A stretch of DNA of 33,055 nucleotides from Akkermansiaceae bacterium (GTDB lineage: Bacteria > Verrucomicrobiota > Verrucomicrobiia > Verrucomicrobiales > Akkermansiaceae), in contig CAIXKE010000100.1 of assembly GCA_903919975.1 (NCBI GenBank), forward strand, positions 1 through 33,055, written 5' to 3'. Position 1 is the stretch's first letter. Every line of letters starts with the position of its first letter. A program made the position numbers and the translations under genes. The notes below the pieces were generated by a model. The model saw only the letters and a list, made by a program, of their open reading frames with translations. It did no database searches and was not told the origin of the DNA. Positions 8,204-16,309 of this stretch are shown here, in pieces.

Positions 8204-8883
8204 GCCTCCCACAACCGGGAACGCAAAGCCTCGGCTGCCGCCCTAGCCTCAGCGTCCTTCTTGCTCTTGCCCTTGCCGGTCGCGAGCACCAAGCCCCGCC
8301 ACGAAACCTCGGCCTGAAAAACCCGCCGATGGTCCGGACCGCTTTCGCTGATCACCCGATAATCCGGCGCCTGCGGATGAATCGACTGCAAACGCTCCTG
8401 CAACTCGCCCTTGGGGTTCTGCTCCTCCGGGCTGGTGACCATATCGCCGATTTCCGCCTCAAAGAGCCGTAAAATCAATTCACTGGCCGACTGCGGCCCG
8501 GAATCCAGATACACCGCACCGATCAATGCCTCGAAAGCATCTGCTAGGGTCGATAGCCGACGGCGGCCGCCGGTTGCCTCCTCGCCCTTACCGAGCAGCA
8601 TGTAATCGCCCAGATGAATCGCGACCGCGAAGCGGGCAAGCGCCCTGCGGGAAACCACCCGCGAACGCAACTTGGTAAGCCGACCTTCCGTAAAATCCGG
8701 AAACATCTTGTAGAGTTCCTCGGTCACAATCAGTTGCAGCACCGCATCCCCCAAAAATTCCAACCGCTGATTGTCGAAATGCGGCTTCTGCGATTCGTAG
8801 GCAAGGCTCGGATGAGTCAACGCCTCCGCCAATAGCAGCGAATTGCGAAATTTATAGTGAATCCGGCTTTCCAGCGGCTGCAT
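8200..8883 (-). CDS. rnc: Ribonuclease III
   Basis: An endonuclease cutting double-stranded RNA, for rRNA precursor processing and mRNA turnover. The 227-residue length is typical. The catalytic domain carries the signature NQRLEFLGDAVL with Glu42 and Asp46, and DAFEALIGAVYLD with Asp115 and Glu118, so all four metal-binding acidic residues are present. The C-terminal double-stranded-RNA-binding domain (about 155-225) holds NPKGELQERLQS and the GKGKSKKDAEARAAAEAL helix. It lies 65 bp downstream of tRNA-His on the same strand. The stop overlaps the convergent TIM-barrel gene by 4 bp. Confidence 0.97.
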   Translation of the reverse strand: MQPLESRIHYKFRNSLLLAEALTHPSLAYESQKPHFDNQRLEFLGDAVLQLIVTEELYKMFPDFTEGRLTKLRSRVVSRRALARFAVAIHLGDYMLLGKGEEATGGRRRLSTLADAFEALIGAVYLDSGPQSASELILRLFEAEIGDMVTSPEEQNPKGELQERLQSIHPQAPDYRVISESGPDHRRVFQAEVSWRGLVLATGKGKSKKDAEARAAAEALRSRLWEA

Positions 8884-8948
8884 CGGTCGTAGGGCTTGAT
8901 TTCCTCCCTCCCCCTCCCGGATTCATCGTGAAATCCCGATGGGAAAGA

Positions 8949-9025
8949 TGGGGTGATCGACGGGACTCGAACCCGCGACAACCGGAATCACAATCCGGGG
9001 CTCTACCAACTGAGCTACGACCACC
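8949..9025 (-). tRNA. tRNA-His (anticodon GTG), CCA encoded
   Basis: The minus-strand transcript folds as a cloverleaf. The acceptor stem pairs 9024-9018 with 8959-8953 (seven pairs, one G-U), with a D-arm (TAGCTCAGTTGGTAGAGC), an anticodon loop TTGTGAT with GTG at 8991-8989, and a T-loop TTCGAGT. The extra 5' G-1 (9025) opposite C73 (8952) is the tRNA-His identity pair and is encoded in the genome. The 3' CCA is also encoded (8951-8949). Confidence 0.97.
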
Positions 9026-9182
9026 ATTTATAGGCGGGCGGCAGGGTTATTCGATGCCCGCGATTTTGGAAAGGTAAAAATCTCCCGACTTGCAGGAAAG
9101 ACGCATCCCACTCGGACCTCGCCGGTTTTTCCGGGCTTGGCAGGCGGCTCGGACAAGGCATTCTGGCCGCCTTCCAGCGCCC

Positions 9183-10793
9183 ATGCACCGAATTCTCCAC
9201 TGTCTGCCCCCCATTCTGGCCACCTTGATGCTATGCCACTGCGGAGCACCTCAGCCACCGCAATGCCAGCGCGTGCCGCTGGCCTCGCAGGTGCCTGCCG
9301 CGCCGCTGATCACCCAAGCCCGCGCGGATTGGGCGATTCTTGAAAATCCCGCACGCACCTCGGAGTGGCCCGCCGCCCGCTCACGCTACAATGCGGCGAT
9401 CTCAAAATTGTTCGATCAACTCCGCTGCGGCCCGAACGGATGGGACACTCGCGCCGCCGCTCTCGGCACCCGCATCGCCGAAGCATCCACCTTCGAAACC
9501 GATCCCTCGTCGCTCAATGCCTTGTTTCCCGCTTCCAAAGTCAATGGCAACATCGTCCACAACCACAACACCACCGACGGAATCGGCGTGCCACTCGTAG
9601 GTTGGAAAAAGACCTCTCCCGTGGGCCAAAAACGCGGGAAATTCCTCCTACCCAATGGCCTTCCCTACAATCTAACCGCCACCCTCGCCTTCGATCGCTC
9701 CGCCACGCCCACCTGGCATTTCAGCAAACGCTGGACCCGCGACGAACTCGAAATCGGAAACGCCCGTCATACCCTCGCCGCGGATTGGACCGCCCCGAAC
9801 GCGTTCTATTGGAAAATGTGCGAGCTCGACGACCTGAAGATCCAAAACGTCATTCTACCGGACCGCTACACCGAGGAAACCGGCATCTATTTCATCACTC
9901 CCTACGATCCCAAAAAAATCCCCCTCGTCTTCATCCACGGCCTCGTCTCCAGCCCGGACGCCTTCAAAAACATCATCAACGAACTCGCGCCCGAACCGTG
10001 GTTCCGCGATCGCTATCAGATCTGGCTCTACAACTACCCGACCGGAAATCCATGGCTCTATAGCAGCGCGAGATTCCGCGAGTTGATGCGCGAGGCCTGC
10101 GCCTACGCCAGAACCCAAGGTGACGACGCCAATCTCGAACGCATGGTCATCGTATCCCACTCGATGGGCGGCCTGCTGGCACGCTCCAGCGTCACCACCC
10201 CCGGCACCGCAATCTATGAGGCCCATTACAAAACCCCGATCAACCAGCTCGCCGTATCCGGAAAGACCCGCGAGTTCATCCGGGAAAACATGCTCTATCA
10301 GCCGCTATCGGAGCCGAAACGGGTCGTCTTCCTCGCCGTCCCCCACCGCGGCAGCCCGATCGCCAACTTGCGGATTTCCACCTGGATTTCACGCCTCATC
10401 CGCCTACCCAAGACCCTTACCGTAGAACTACTGGACGGCTCCCTACTCGCCATCAACGATGTGCTTCAAGGCCAAGCCCCCTCCACCCAGCTCCCGACCT
10501 CCATCAACAGCCTCTCCCCATCCAACCGCGCCAGCATCGGACTCAATAAGCTCCCCCTCCCCAAAAACATCGCCTTTCACTCCATCATCGGCGATCGAGG
10601 CAAGGGCGATTCGCCTAACAGCAGCGATGGAGTCGTCCCCTACTGGTCGTCCCACATCATACCGGTTGCCTCCGAAAAAATCACCCCCTGCAACCACAGC
10701 GTCCCCGACAACACCGCCGCCGCCGAAGAACTCAAACGCATCCTCAAACAACACCTCAAATCATCCCCCCAATCACTGATCACTGATCACTGA
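9183..10793 (+). CDS. Alpha/beta-hydrolase, lipase-like, probably exported
   Basis: A 536-residue protein starting MHRILHCLPPILATLMLCHC, a hydrophobic leader ending near two Cys residues; a lipoprotein is possible, though the lipobox is imperfect. The central hydrolase core shows the strand/oxyanion motif PLVFIHGLVSSPDAF, the nucleophile elbow SHSMGG (Ser327), a likely acid in NSSDGVVPYW and a C-terminal His in PCNHSVPDN. The family hydrolyses esters or lipids; the substrate is unknown. The ATG at 9183 is chosen because the leader begins there; the frame is open 31 codons further upstream. The last residues (SLITDH) and the stop are supplied by a 7-bp tandem repeat, so the native C-terminus may have been replaced. 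It lies 24 bp upstream of tyrS. Confidence 0.8.
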   Translation: MHRILHCLPPILATLMLCHCGAPQPPQCQRVPLASQVPAAPLITQARADWAILENPARTSEWPAARSRYNAAISKLFDQLRCGPNGWDTRAAALGTRIAEASTFETDPSSLNALFPASKVNGNIVHNHNTTDGIGVPLVGWKKTSPVGQKRGKFLLPNGLPYNLTATLAFDRSATPTWHFSKRWTRDELEIGNARHTLAADWTAPNAFYWKMCELDDLKIQNVILPDRYTEETGIYFITPYDPKKIPLVFIHGLVSSPDAFKNIINELAPEPWFRDRYQIWLYNYPTGNPWLYSSARFRELMREACAYARTQGDDANLERMVIVSHSMGGLLARSSVTTPGTAIYEAHYKTPINQLAVSGKTREFIRENMLYQPLSEPKRVVFLAVPHRGSPIANLRISTWISRLIRLPKTLTVELLDGSLLAINDVLQGQAPSTQLPTSINSLSPSNRASIGLNKLPLPKNIAFHSIIGDRGKGDSPNSSDGVVPYWSSHIIPVASEKITPCNHSVPDNTAAAEELKRILKQHLKSSPQSLITDH

Positions 10794-10797
10794 TCAC
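10773..10797. repeat. Heptad tandem repeat (TCACTGA)3.6 at the lipase-tyrS junction
   Basis: Three perfect copies of TCACTGA and a partial fourth cover the end and stop codon of the hydrolase gene. The same heptad and its complement form the arms of the large inserts in uvrA. Confidence 0.85.
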
Positions 10798-10817
10798 TTC
10801 TTCACTTTTCCACCACC

Positions 10818-11999
10818 ATGTCTCCCGAACAACAACTCGCCCACCTCACCGCCGGTGCCGCCAAGGTGCTCTCCGAAAAAGAATTGCTCGAAAAACTCCG
10901 CCTCGGCCGTCCCCTTCGCGTCAAACTCGGCGTCGATCCCACCGCCCCGGATATCCACTTCGGCCACACCGTCGCACTGGAAAAACTCCGCCAGTTCCAA
11001 GAACTCGGCCACCAAGCGGTGCTGCTCATCGGCGATTTCACCGCCACCGTCGGCGATCCCTCCGGCCGCTCCGCCACCCGCCCGCCGCTCACACGCGACG
11101 AGGTGCTCGTCAACGCCGAAACCTACACCGATCAAGCTTTCAAGATTCTCGATAAATCCAAAACCGAGATCGTTTACAACGGTGACTGGTTCCGGAAAAT
11201 GAACTACGAGGAAATCCTCAAACTCAACTCCCGCGTCACCCTCCAACAAATGCTCCAACGCGAAGATTTCCGCAACCGCCTCGACGCCGGCCAGGAAATC
11301 CGCCTCCACGAACTCCAATACCCAATCATGCAGGGCTGGGACTCGGTCGAGATCCGCGCCGATGTTGAACTCGGCGGCACCGACCAACTCTTCAACATCC
11401 TCGTCGGCCGCGACCTCCAAAAAGAAGAAGGCCAACCCCAACAGGTGGTCATGGTCATGCCGTTGTTAGAAGGCCTCGACGGCGTCCGCAAGATGTCCAA
11501 GTCCTATGGCAACTACATCGGCGTCAGCGATCCACCACAGGAAATGTTCGGCAAGCTCATGAGCGTATCCGACGAGTTGATGGACCGTTATTATTTACTG
11601 CTGTTAGGCGAGACCCGCGATCTATCCGGCCACCCGATGGATGCCAAAAAGGCCCTCGCGGAACAACTGACAAACCGCTACCACGGCGAACAGGCCGGCA
11701 CCGCCGCCCGCGAGGATTGGGACACCCGTTTCTCCAAAAAAGACCTCGCCGCCGCCGAACTCCCCGAACTCGCCCTCGCGGATCTGCCTGCGGATCTCAC
11801 CGTGCTCAGTCTCAGCGCCCACGCATTCGAAGCCGCCTTCGGCGTCGAAAAATCCAATGGCGAACTAAAAAAACAATTCATCACCAGCGGCTCCGTCCAA
11901 CTCAACGGCGAGAAACTCACCGACCCCAACGCCGCCGTCTCACCAAAGCCCGGCGATGTCCTCAAGCTCTCAAAAAAACACGCCGTCAGATTGATTTAA
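10818..11999 (+). CDS. tyrS: Tyrosyl-tRNA synthetase
   Basis: A class I aminoacyl-tRNA synthetase charging tRNA-Tyr in the cytosol. Of the 393 residues, the catalytic domain has the HIGH-type motif HFGH (47-50) in LGVDPTAPDIHFGHT, the tyrosine-site segment LHELQYPIMQGWDS, the ELGGTDQLFN block, and KMSKS at 225-229. The last 60 or so residues form an S4 RNA-binding domain (SNGELKKQFITSGSVQLNG...PGDVLKL). The length fits the shorter bacterial TyrRS subgroup. A dispersed two-hairpin repeat begins at the last base of its stop codon. Confidence 0.97.
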   Translation: MSPEQQLAHLTAGAAKVLSEKELLEKLRLGRPLRVKLGVDPTAPDIHFGHTVALEKLRQFQELGHQAVLLIGDFTATVGDPSGRSATRPPLTRDEVLVNAETYTDQAFKILDKSKTEIVYNGDWFRKMNYEEILKLNSRVTLQQMLQREDFRNRLDAGQEIRLHELQYPIMQGWDSVEIRADVELGGTDQLFNILVGRDLQKEEGQPQQVVMVMPLLEGLDGVRKMSKSYGNYIGVSDPPQEMFGKLMSVSDELMDRYYLLLLGETRDLSGHPMDAKKALAEQLTNRYHGEQAGTAAREDWDTRFSKKDLAAAELPELALADLPADLTVLSLSAHAFEAAFGVEKSNGELKKQFITSGSVQLNGEKLTDPNAAVSPKPGDVLKLSKKHAVRLI

Positions 12000-12059
12000 G
12001 ACCTTGGACTGCGTGCAGCCTGCTGCCGCTTTCCGTGTGACAGCCTGCTGTCCACGGCG
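12000..12059 (+). repeat. Two-hairpin dispersed repeat, copy 1
   Basis: This 60-bp segment matches the complement of 26196-26254 with about five substitutions and one base of indel. It contains two small palindromes, GCAGC-CT-GCTGC near 12014-12027 and GACAGC-CT-GCTGTC near 12039-12052, separated by CGCTTTCCGT. The layout of two adjacent hairpins is like a REP doublet. It occupies the tyrS-thiL convergent gap; the remaining 80 bp of that gap show nothing else clear. Confidence 0.8.
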
Positions 12060-12139
12060 GAGGATCGGAAAAGATCAAGTCCTGCCAAAGCCAATCGCAG
12101 AGCGAAGCCCAAATCCCCATATTCATCCGCTGAAAAAAA

Positions 12140-13045
12140 TCAGCGCTCAACCGCAAAATGGTCCCAGCCGCCACGCAGCATCCCGCCTTTCCCCGCTTCC
12201 ACCAAGCGGCCGATCACCGTCAACGGCAATCCCGGAAACGCCTTCACCCACGCAGTAAGCAAGCCCGGCACCCGCTCTTTCTCGATGGCCAGTAGTAACT
12301 CAAAATCCTCCCCATCGCCCAAGGCCTGATCCACCGAGCACCCCGCCGCAAGCGGCAGCGCCCTCTCATCCAGCTCAAACCCACATCCCGACGCCCCAGC
12401 CAAACGCGGCAAATCCTTCGCTAGCCCATCCGATACATCCATCATCGCCGTCGGCTTGTATTGAGATACCAACCAGTCTGATTCTTTTTTGCGCGGGGTG
12501 AAATCGAGGTGTTTTCCATGGATCGAGCCACCCAAGGTTCCGGTCACAAGCACCACCTGCCCGGGTTTCCCGGTCGAGCGGAGAGCCAAATGCTCCCTCC
12601 GGACACTACCAGTCGCAGAGACAGAGATCACGGGCGCGGAACCCTCAGGAACACGCGTAGTTTCTCCGCCGGCAAGCACCGCATCAAAGGCATTCAGACA
12701 ATCGCTGATGCCCCGGTAAAGATCCTCGACCCACGCCACTTCGGTTTCCACGGGCAAAGCGACGGTCACCAGAAAACGCTCGGGCATCCCCCCCATGGCG
12801 GCGAAATCAGACACCACCCGCGCCGCCGCCTTCCAACCCACCGCTCGAGGATCGGCCTCTGGCAGAAAATGCACCCCACCTACGAGCGCGTCGGTTTTCA
12901 AGAGCTGGAGCGTCTCGTGATCCGGACCGAAATCAATCACCGCGCAATCGTCCCCCGGCCCGGCAAGCGGATCCGGATCATGCGGCACGAGAGCGACGAG
13001 CCGCGCGATCAAAGCATCTTCACCGATATCGCGGAGAGTGGTCAT
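12140..13045 (-). CDS. thiL: Thiamine-monophosphate kinase
   Basis: An ATP-dependent phosphorylation of thiamine monophosphate to thiamine diphosphate, the last step of the pathway. The 301-residue protein has the AIR-synthase/ThiL fold motifs GPGDDCAVID, KTDALVGGVHF, VSDFAAMGG, AGGETTR, the glycine-rich TGTLGGS, MMDVSDGLAKDL and GDGEDFELLLAI. The ATG at 13045 is chosen because it overlaps the stop of the upstream CPBP gene as ATGA, a typical coupled start, and places the first motif at the usual distance. The longer frame to 13264 lies in the neighbour's coding sequence. Confidence 0.95.
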   Translation of the reverse strand: MTTLRDIGEDALIARLVALVPHDPDPLAGPGDDCAVIDFGPDHETLQLLKTDALVGGVHFLPEADPRAVGWKAAARVVSDFAAMGGMPERFLVTVALPVETEVAWVEDLYRGISDCLNAFDAVLAGGETTRVPEGSAPVISVSATGSVRREHLALRSTGKPGQVVLVTGTLGGSIHGKHLDFTPRKKESDWLVSQYKPTAMMDVSDGLAKDLPRLAGASGCGFELDERALPLAAGCSVDQALGDGEDFELLLAIEKERVPGLLTAWVKAFPGLPLTVIGRLVEAGKGGMLRGGWDHFAVER

Positions 13046-13998
13046 GGGGCAGGTGAAAGCGGAAAGTCGTAGTAGCGGGCGAGAAGCTGAACGATGACCG
13101 TGACGCCGTTGAAGCAGAAATGCACGGCGATCGGCGCCCAAATCGATCCAGTTTTTTCGTAGATAAAAACCAACAAACCGCCAAACAAAAAGAGCGGTAA
13201 AAGGGATGCAAGACTGCCATGAGCGGCCGCAAAAACCAGTGACGAGCAAACCGCCGCAGGCCATGCCCCGCCGAATTTTTTCAACACCGGATAAAAATAC
13301 CCGCGAAAAACAATCTCCTCACACAGCGGAGCCACGATCACGGCTGCTGCGGTCATCAATCCGAGAATCAGTGGATCCTCGGATTCTTGCAGGAGCTTGA
13401 CGGTTTCCTGCACGGTTTCCACCCCGAGCGATTCCATCCATTCCATATAACCGCACGCCTGGATCCCTGCGAAAAGCGCCCACATGAAACCCACCGCACC
13501 AGGTGCAATGAGAAAAACCCGTCGCCAAGATGGCCAACGCAAGCCAAGCCAACCATTCAAATCCATCCGGCTCATGGCGAAAACCATCACTACTCCGGCA
13601 ATGAAGAACTGGAGACCGATGTTGACCAACAATGCCCGCCAATTCAATACCATAGGTTGCTCCGGCACCCCCAAAGTGGCGGAAAACAACCAGCCAAAAA
13701 CCAGAAATACAAAACCCGCGCCCGCAAGGTCAGCCGGGCGATAAAACCACACCGGCACCCGACCCGACGGCGAAACTGCCGACGACGGAAATCGTTCATC
13801 TGGCACTTGATCCAACGGGATACCGTCCATTAACTTACAATCTTCGCCCGCAACCGTTTGCCTTCTCCCCGCGAAAACGGAACGGACGATTGCGGAAATC
13901 ACAAAAACACCAAAAGCCACGACAAAGCTGCCGACAATAACCAGTTCTGTGGGATCAGTCATGAGTGATGAATCAGTAGAATTCTGCAATGCCCCCAT
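13042..13998 (-). CDS. CPBP-family intramembrane metalloprotease
   Basis: A multi-pass membrane protein of the CAAX-protease/bacteriocin-processing (Abi) family, 318 residues. Conserved metal-site residues are visible: Glu227-Glu228 and Arg232 in CEEIVFRG, His260 in FAAAHGS, and His293/Asn297 in VHFCFN. Hydrophobic segments lie near 18-38, 92-112, 124-143, 162-180, 210-226 and 245-300. Its substrate is unknown. The ATG at 13998 is given; ATG at 13962 (MTDPTELV) is equally plausible and brings the first membrane segment close to the N-terminus. It is the first gene of a coupled pair with thiL and is divergent from the pseudokinase gene. Confidence 0.87.
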   Translation of the reverse strand: MGALQNSTDSSLMTDPTELVIVGSFVVAFGVFVISAIVRSVFAGRRQTVAGEDCKLMDGIPLDQVPDERFPSSAVSPSGRVPVWFYRPADLAGAGFVFLVFGWLFSATLGVPEQPMVLNWRALLVNIGLQFFIAGVVMVFAMSRMDLNGWLGLRWPSWRRVFLIAPGAVGFMWALFAGIQACGYMEWMESLGVETVQETVKLLQESEDPLILGLMTAAAVIVAPLCEEIVFRGYFYPVLKKFGGAWPAAVCSSLVFAAAHGSLASLLPLFLFGGLLVFIYEKTGSIWAPIAVHFCFNGVTVIVQLLARYYDFPLSPAP

Positions 13999-14127
13999 GA
14001 AATCGCCAATGGAAAAAATTTAATCCAAGCTGAGCATTTCATTCAGAGCGCGCGAACATCAACCCTTGCTTGCAATATTCCCTGATTCCACAAAGCTCCG
14101 CCCGCCCGCTTAAACCCGCCGCAATCC

Positions 14128-16194
14128 ATGATTCATCCGCCATTCAAAGCTCCTTCACTGGAGACCATGGGCACACTTTTGCCAGCTTTCGAATTCATCT
14201 TCCTGCTCGCATCTGACGAATTCGGCGCCGTTTACCTATCAAACCAACGATCACTCGGCCGCGACGTCGCCATCAAAATCCTTGCGCCGCACGTCAGCGA
14301 TGACCCGCTATCCAAGTCCCGATTCGAAAGCACCTGCCGCTCAATGGCGCAGCTGAATCATCCCAATCTGGTCGGCATCTACAACTCGGGCAGTATCGAA
14401 GGGATGCTCTATTTCGTCATGGAATACGTTCCGGGCAAATCCCTCGGACATTCCACCAAGGGCAAGCCCATTGATTTCAAACAAGCCCTGCTCCTTGCCG
14501 AGGGCATCTGCGCCGGTCTCGTCCACGCCCACCACCACCAGATCGTCCACGGCGATCTTAATCTACGGAACATCCTGCTGAATAATAAAGCCGAACCCAA
14601 ACTCACCAATTTCGGCCTCTCCCATCATAACGACAAGTCCACAAACCCCTCCGTCATCACCTCCCGGTTCGTCGCCCCGGAAGTAATCCGCTATGCCGGC
14701 CCAACCTCGCCCCAATCCGATATTTTTTCGCTGGGAGCCATCCTTTACGAACTGATCACCGGCAAACCCCACCGCGCGGACGCGCCGCCGCCCTCGACGC
14801 TATCCGAATGCGGCCCGGAAATTGACGCCATCTGGCGCCAAGCCACCCACATCGATCCCAGCGAGCGCACACCCGATGCTATCAACCTCCAAGCGGCGCT
14901 CACCGCCGCAAGTGCCGGGCCCAAACCCAAGGCCAAGACTCCCATGGCCACCACCGCCCTTAAACCGGTCTTACGACCGCAATCGGCTTCCCCGAACAAT
15001 CGAAAACTCTCTCTCACCCCCAACAGTAAGGCGCTTTCCGCCTCTCATAACACCCCTCCCACAACATTAAAGGTCGGCTTTAATTGGACGCTGGCTCGCA
15101 ATCTCTTCATCATCGCCGGCCTTCTTTACGCCATTAAAATCGCCTGGAGTTGGCACCAAGAAGCCGACCAGAAGCGCAATAACACCTCGCAGCAAACCCC
15201 TATCATCGCAAAAAAAACCAAGCCCGAGATCAATCGCCCGCTCACACCAGACCCTTCGACGCGTCCGCCCATCGATCCCTCTAAAAATCCCGCACCGCCT
15301 AAACCCATCGTCTCAACCACGCCTGGTTCCCCAGCCGAATCCCTCGCCCGCCTTCGCGATGCCTTAGCCGCGGGAAAACGAGACGAAATGCCCGTCGGCA
15401 GCATTCGCAGAGGCCCAAACGATTATTTTGTCGTCCCCGAGCCCATGACTTGGCCGGACGCTACATGGTTTGCCGAGCAACACGGTGGCCACCTCGCCAT
15501 CCCATCCACCACCGCACCTCTCAGTTGGCTCATCGACCAGTCAACCGCAGACGATGATGTCTGGCTCGGCGCTGCCAGAAACGGACTCAACTCTTGGGCC
15601 CTTGCTGATGGCACCGCCTGGCCACCCAAAAAACAACCCAGCGGCATCGGACATTACCTCGCTGCCGACAAACATGGATTCCTAAAGGCTGAAAATGGGA
15701 AAACTACCCATCCATTCATTATCCAATGGCATTCCGATGGCTCAAATCCCGGCGCGCTCGCCACTTTGCTCGCCTCCACCCGCAACTCGCTGACCCAACC
15801 CAATCCCAAGTTCCCCCCCGGAACCCGGACCTACGGCATTCGCCATTACCTTTTCGTATCCCGGCCCTTCAATTGGCAGAATGCCGCCGATCTCGCTAAT
15901 GCCGCCGGCGGCCACCTCGCGGTCTCTTCCTCCATCGCCGAAATATCCAATATCGGAGAAATGACCAATGATCTTAATGCGAAAAATGGCATCTGGCTTG
16001 GCGCATCCCTCCAAAAAAATCAGTGGCAATGGATCACCGGCGAGCCTTGGAAGGAACCCAAATGGGCGGATGGCACCAACACCACACTCGTGGATTCAGC
16101 CCTGATCATTCACCCGGGAAACGGTTGGCATACACAAAATGTCACAGACCACGCCTCCGGATTCATCATCGAGTGGAGCAACGACCGAAAATAA
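14128..16194 (+). CDS. Membrane pseudokinase with two C-type-lectin-like domains
   Basis: A 688-residue protein. Residues 20-280 follow the Ser/Thr kinase fold: the strand-3 Lys50 in DVAIKIL, helix-C Glu67, VMEYVPGKSL, and an APE-like VAPEV. The glycine loop has become ASDEFGAVY, the catalytic loop is HGDLNLRN (141-148, Lys replaced by Asn) and DFG has become NFG (161-163), removing the Mg-binding Asp. This suggests a pseudokinase. A single membrane helix spans about 325-345 and a Pro/Thr-rich linker follows. Two C-type-lectin-like units, about 432-535 and 568-685, each have a GGHLAxxS motif and a WLGA strand, the second with QWQWITGEP. It is likely an outside-facing sensor. It is paralogous to the next gene, whose motifs are intact, and the two are probably transcribed together. 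Confidence 0.82.
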   Translation: MIHPPFKAPSLETMGTLLPAFEFIFLLASDEFGAVYLSNQRSLGRDVAIKILAPHVSDDPLSKSRFESTCRSMAQLNHPNLVGIYNSGSIEGMLYFVMEYVPGKSLGHSTKGKPIDFKQALLLAEGICAGLVHAHHHQIVHGDLNLRNILLNNKAEPKLTNFGLSHHNDKSTNPSVITSRFVAPEVIRYAGPTSPQSDIFSLGAILYELITGKPHRADAPPPSTLSECGPEIDAIWRQATHIDPSERTPDAINLQAALTAASAGPKPKAKTPMATTALKPVLRPQSASPNNRKLSLTPNSKALSASHNTPPTTLKVGFNWTLARNLFIIAGLLYAIKIAWSWHQEADQKRNNTSQQTPIIAKKTKPEINRPLTPDPSTRPPIDPSKNPAPPKPIVSTTPGSPAESLARLRDALAAGKRDEMPVGSIRRGPNDYFVVPEPMTWPDATWFAEQHGGHLAIPSTTAPLSWLIDQSTADDDVWLGAARNGLNSWALADGTAWPPKKQPSGIGHYLAADKHGFLKAENGKTTHPFIIQWHSDGSNPGALATLLASTRNSLTQPNPKFPPGTRTYGIRHYLFVSRPFNWQNAADLANAAGGHLAVSSSIAEISNIGEMTNDLNAKNGIWLGASLQKNQWQWITGEPWKEPKWADGTNTTLVDSALIIHPGNGWHTQNVTDHASGFIIEWSNDRK

Positions 16195-16309
16195 GCAGGC
16201 CCACCTCGCCCTGCACTTACCACGCCCCCCACTTCATTACTGTTGATATTCATATCTCCAGTGATTATTGAACTGCGGCATCACCATCGCAAATGCCTCA
16301 TTTCTGTCC

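Noticed and set aside
12127-12144. CGCTGA-AAAAAA-TCAGCG hairpin as a terminator for tyrS or thiL
   Set aside because: The A-run is in the loop and no T-run follows the stem on either strand; it also overlaps the thiL stop.
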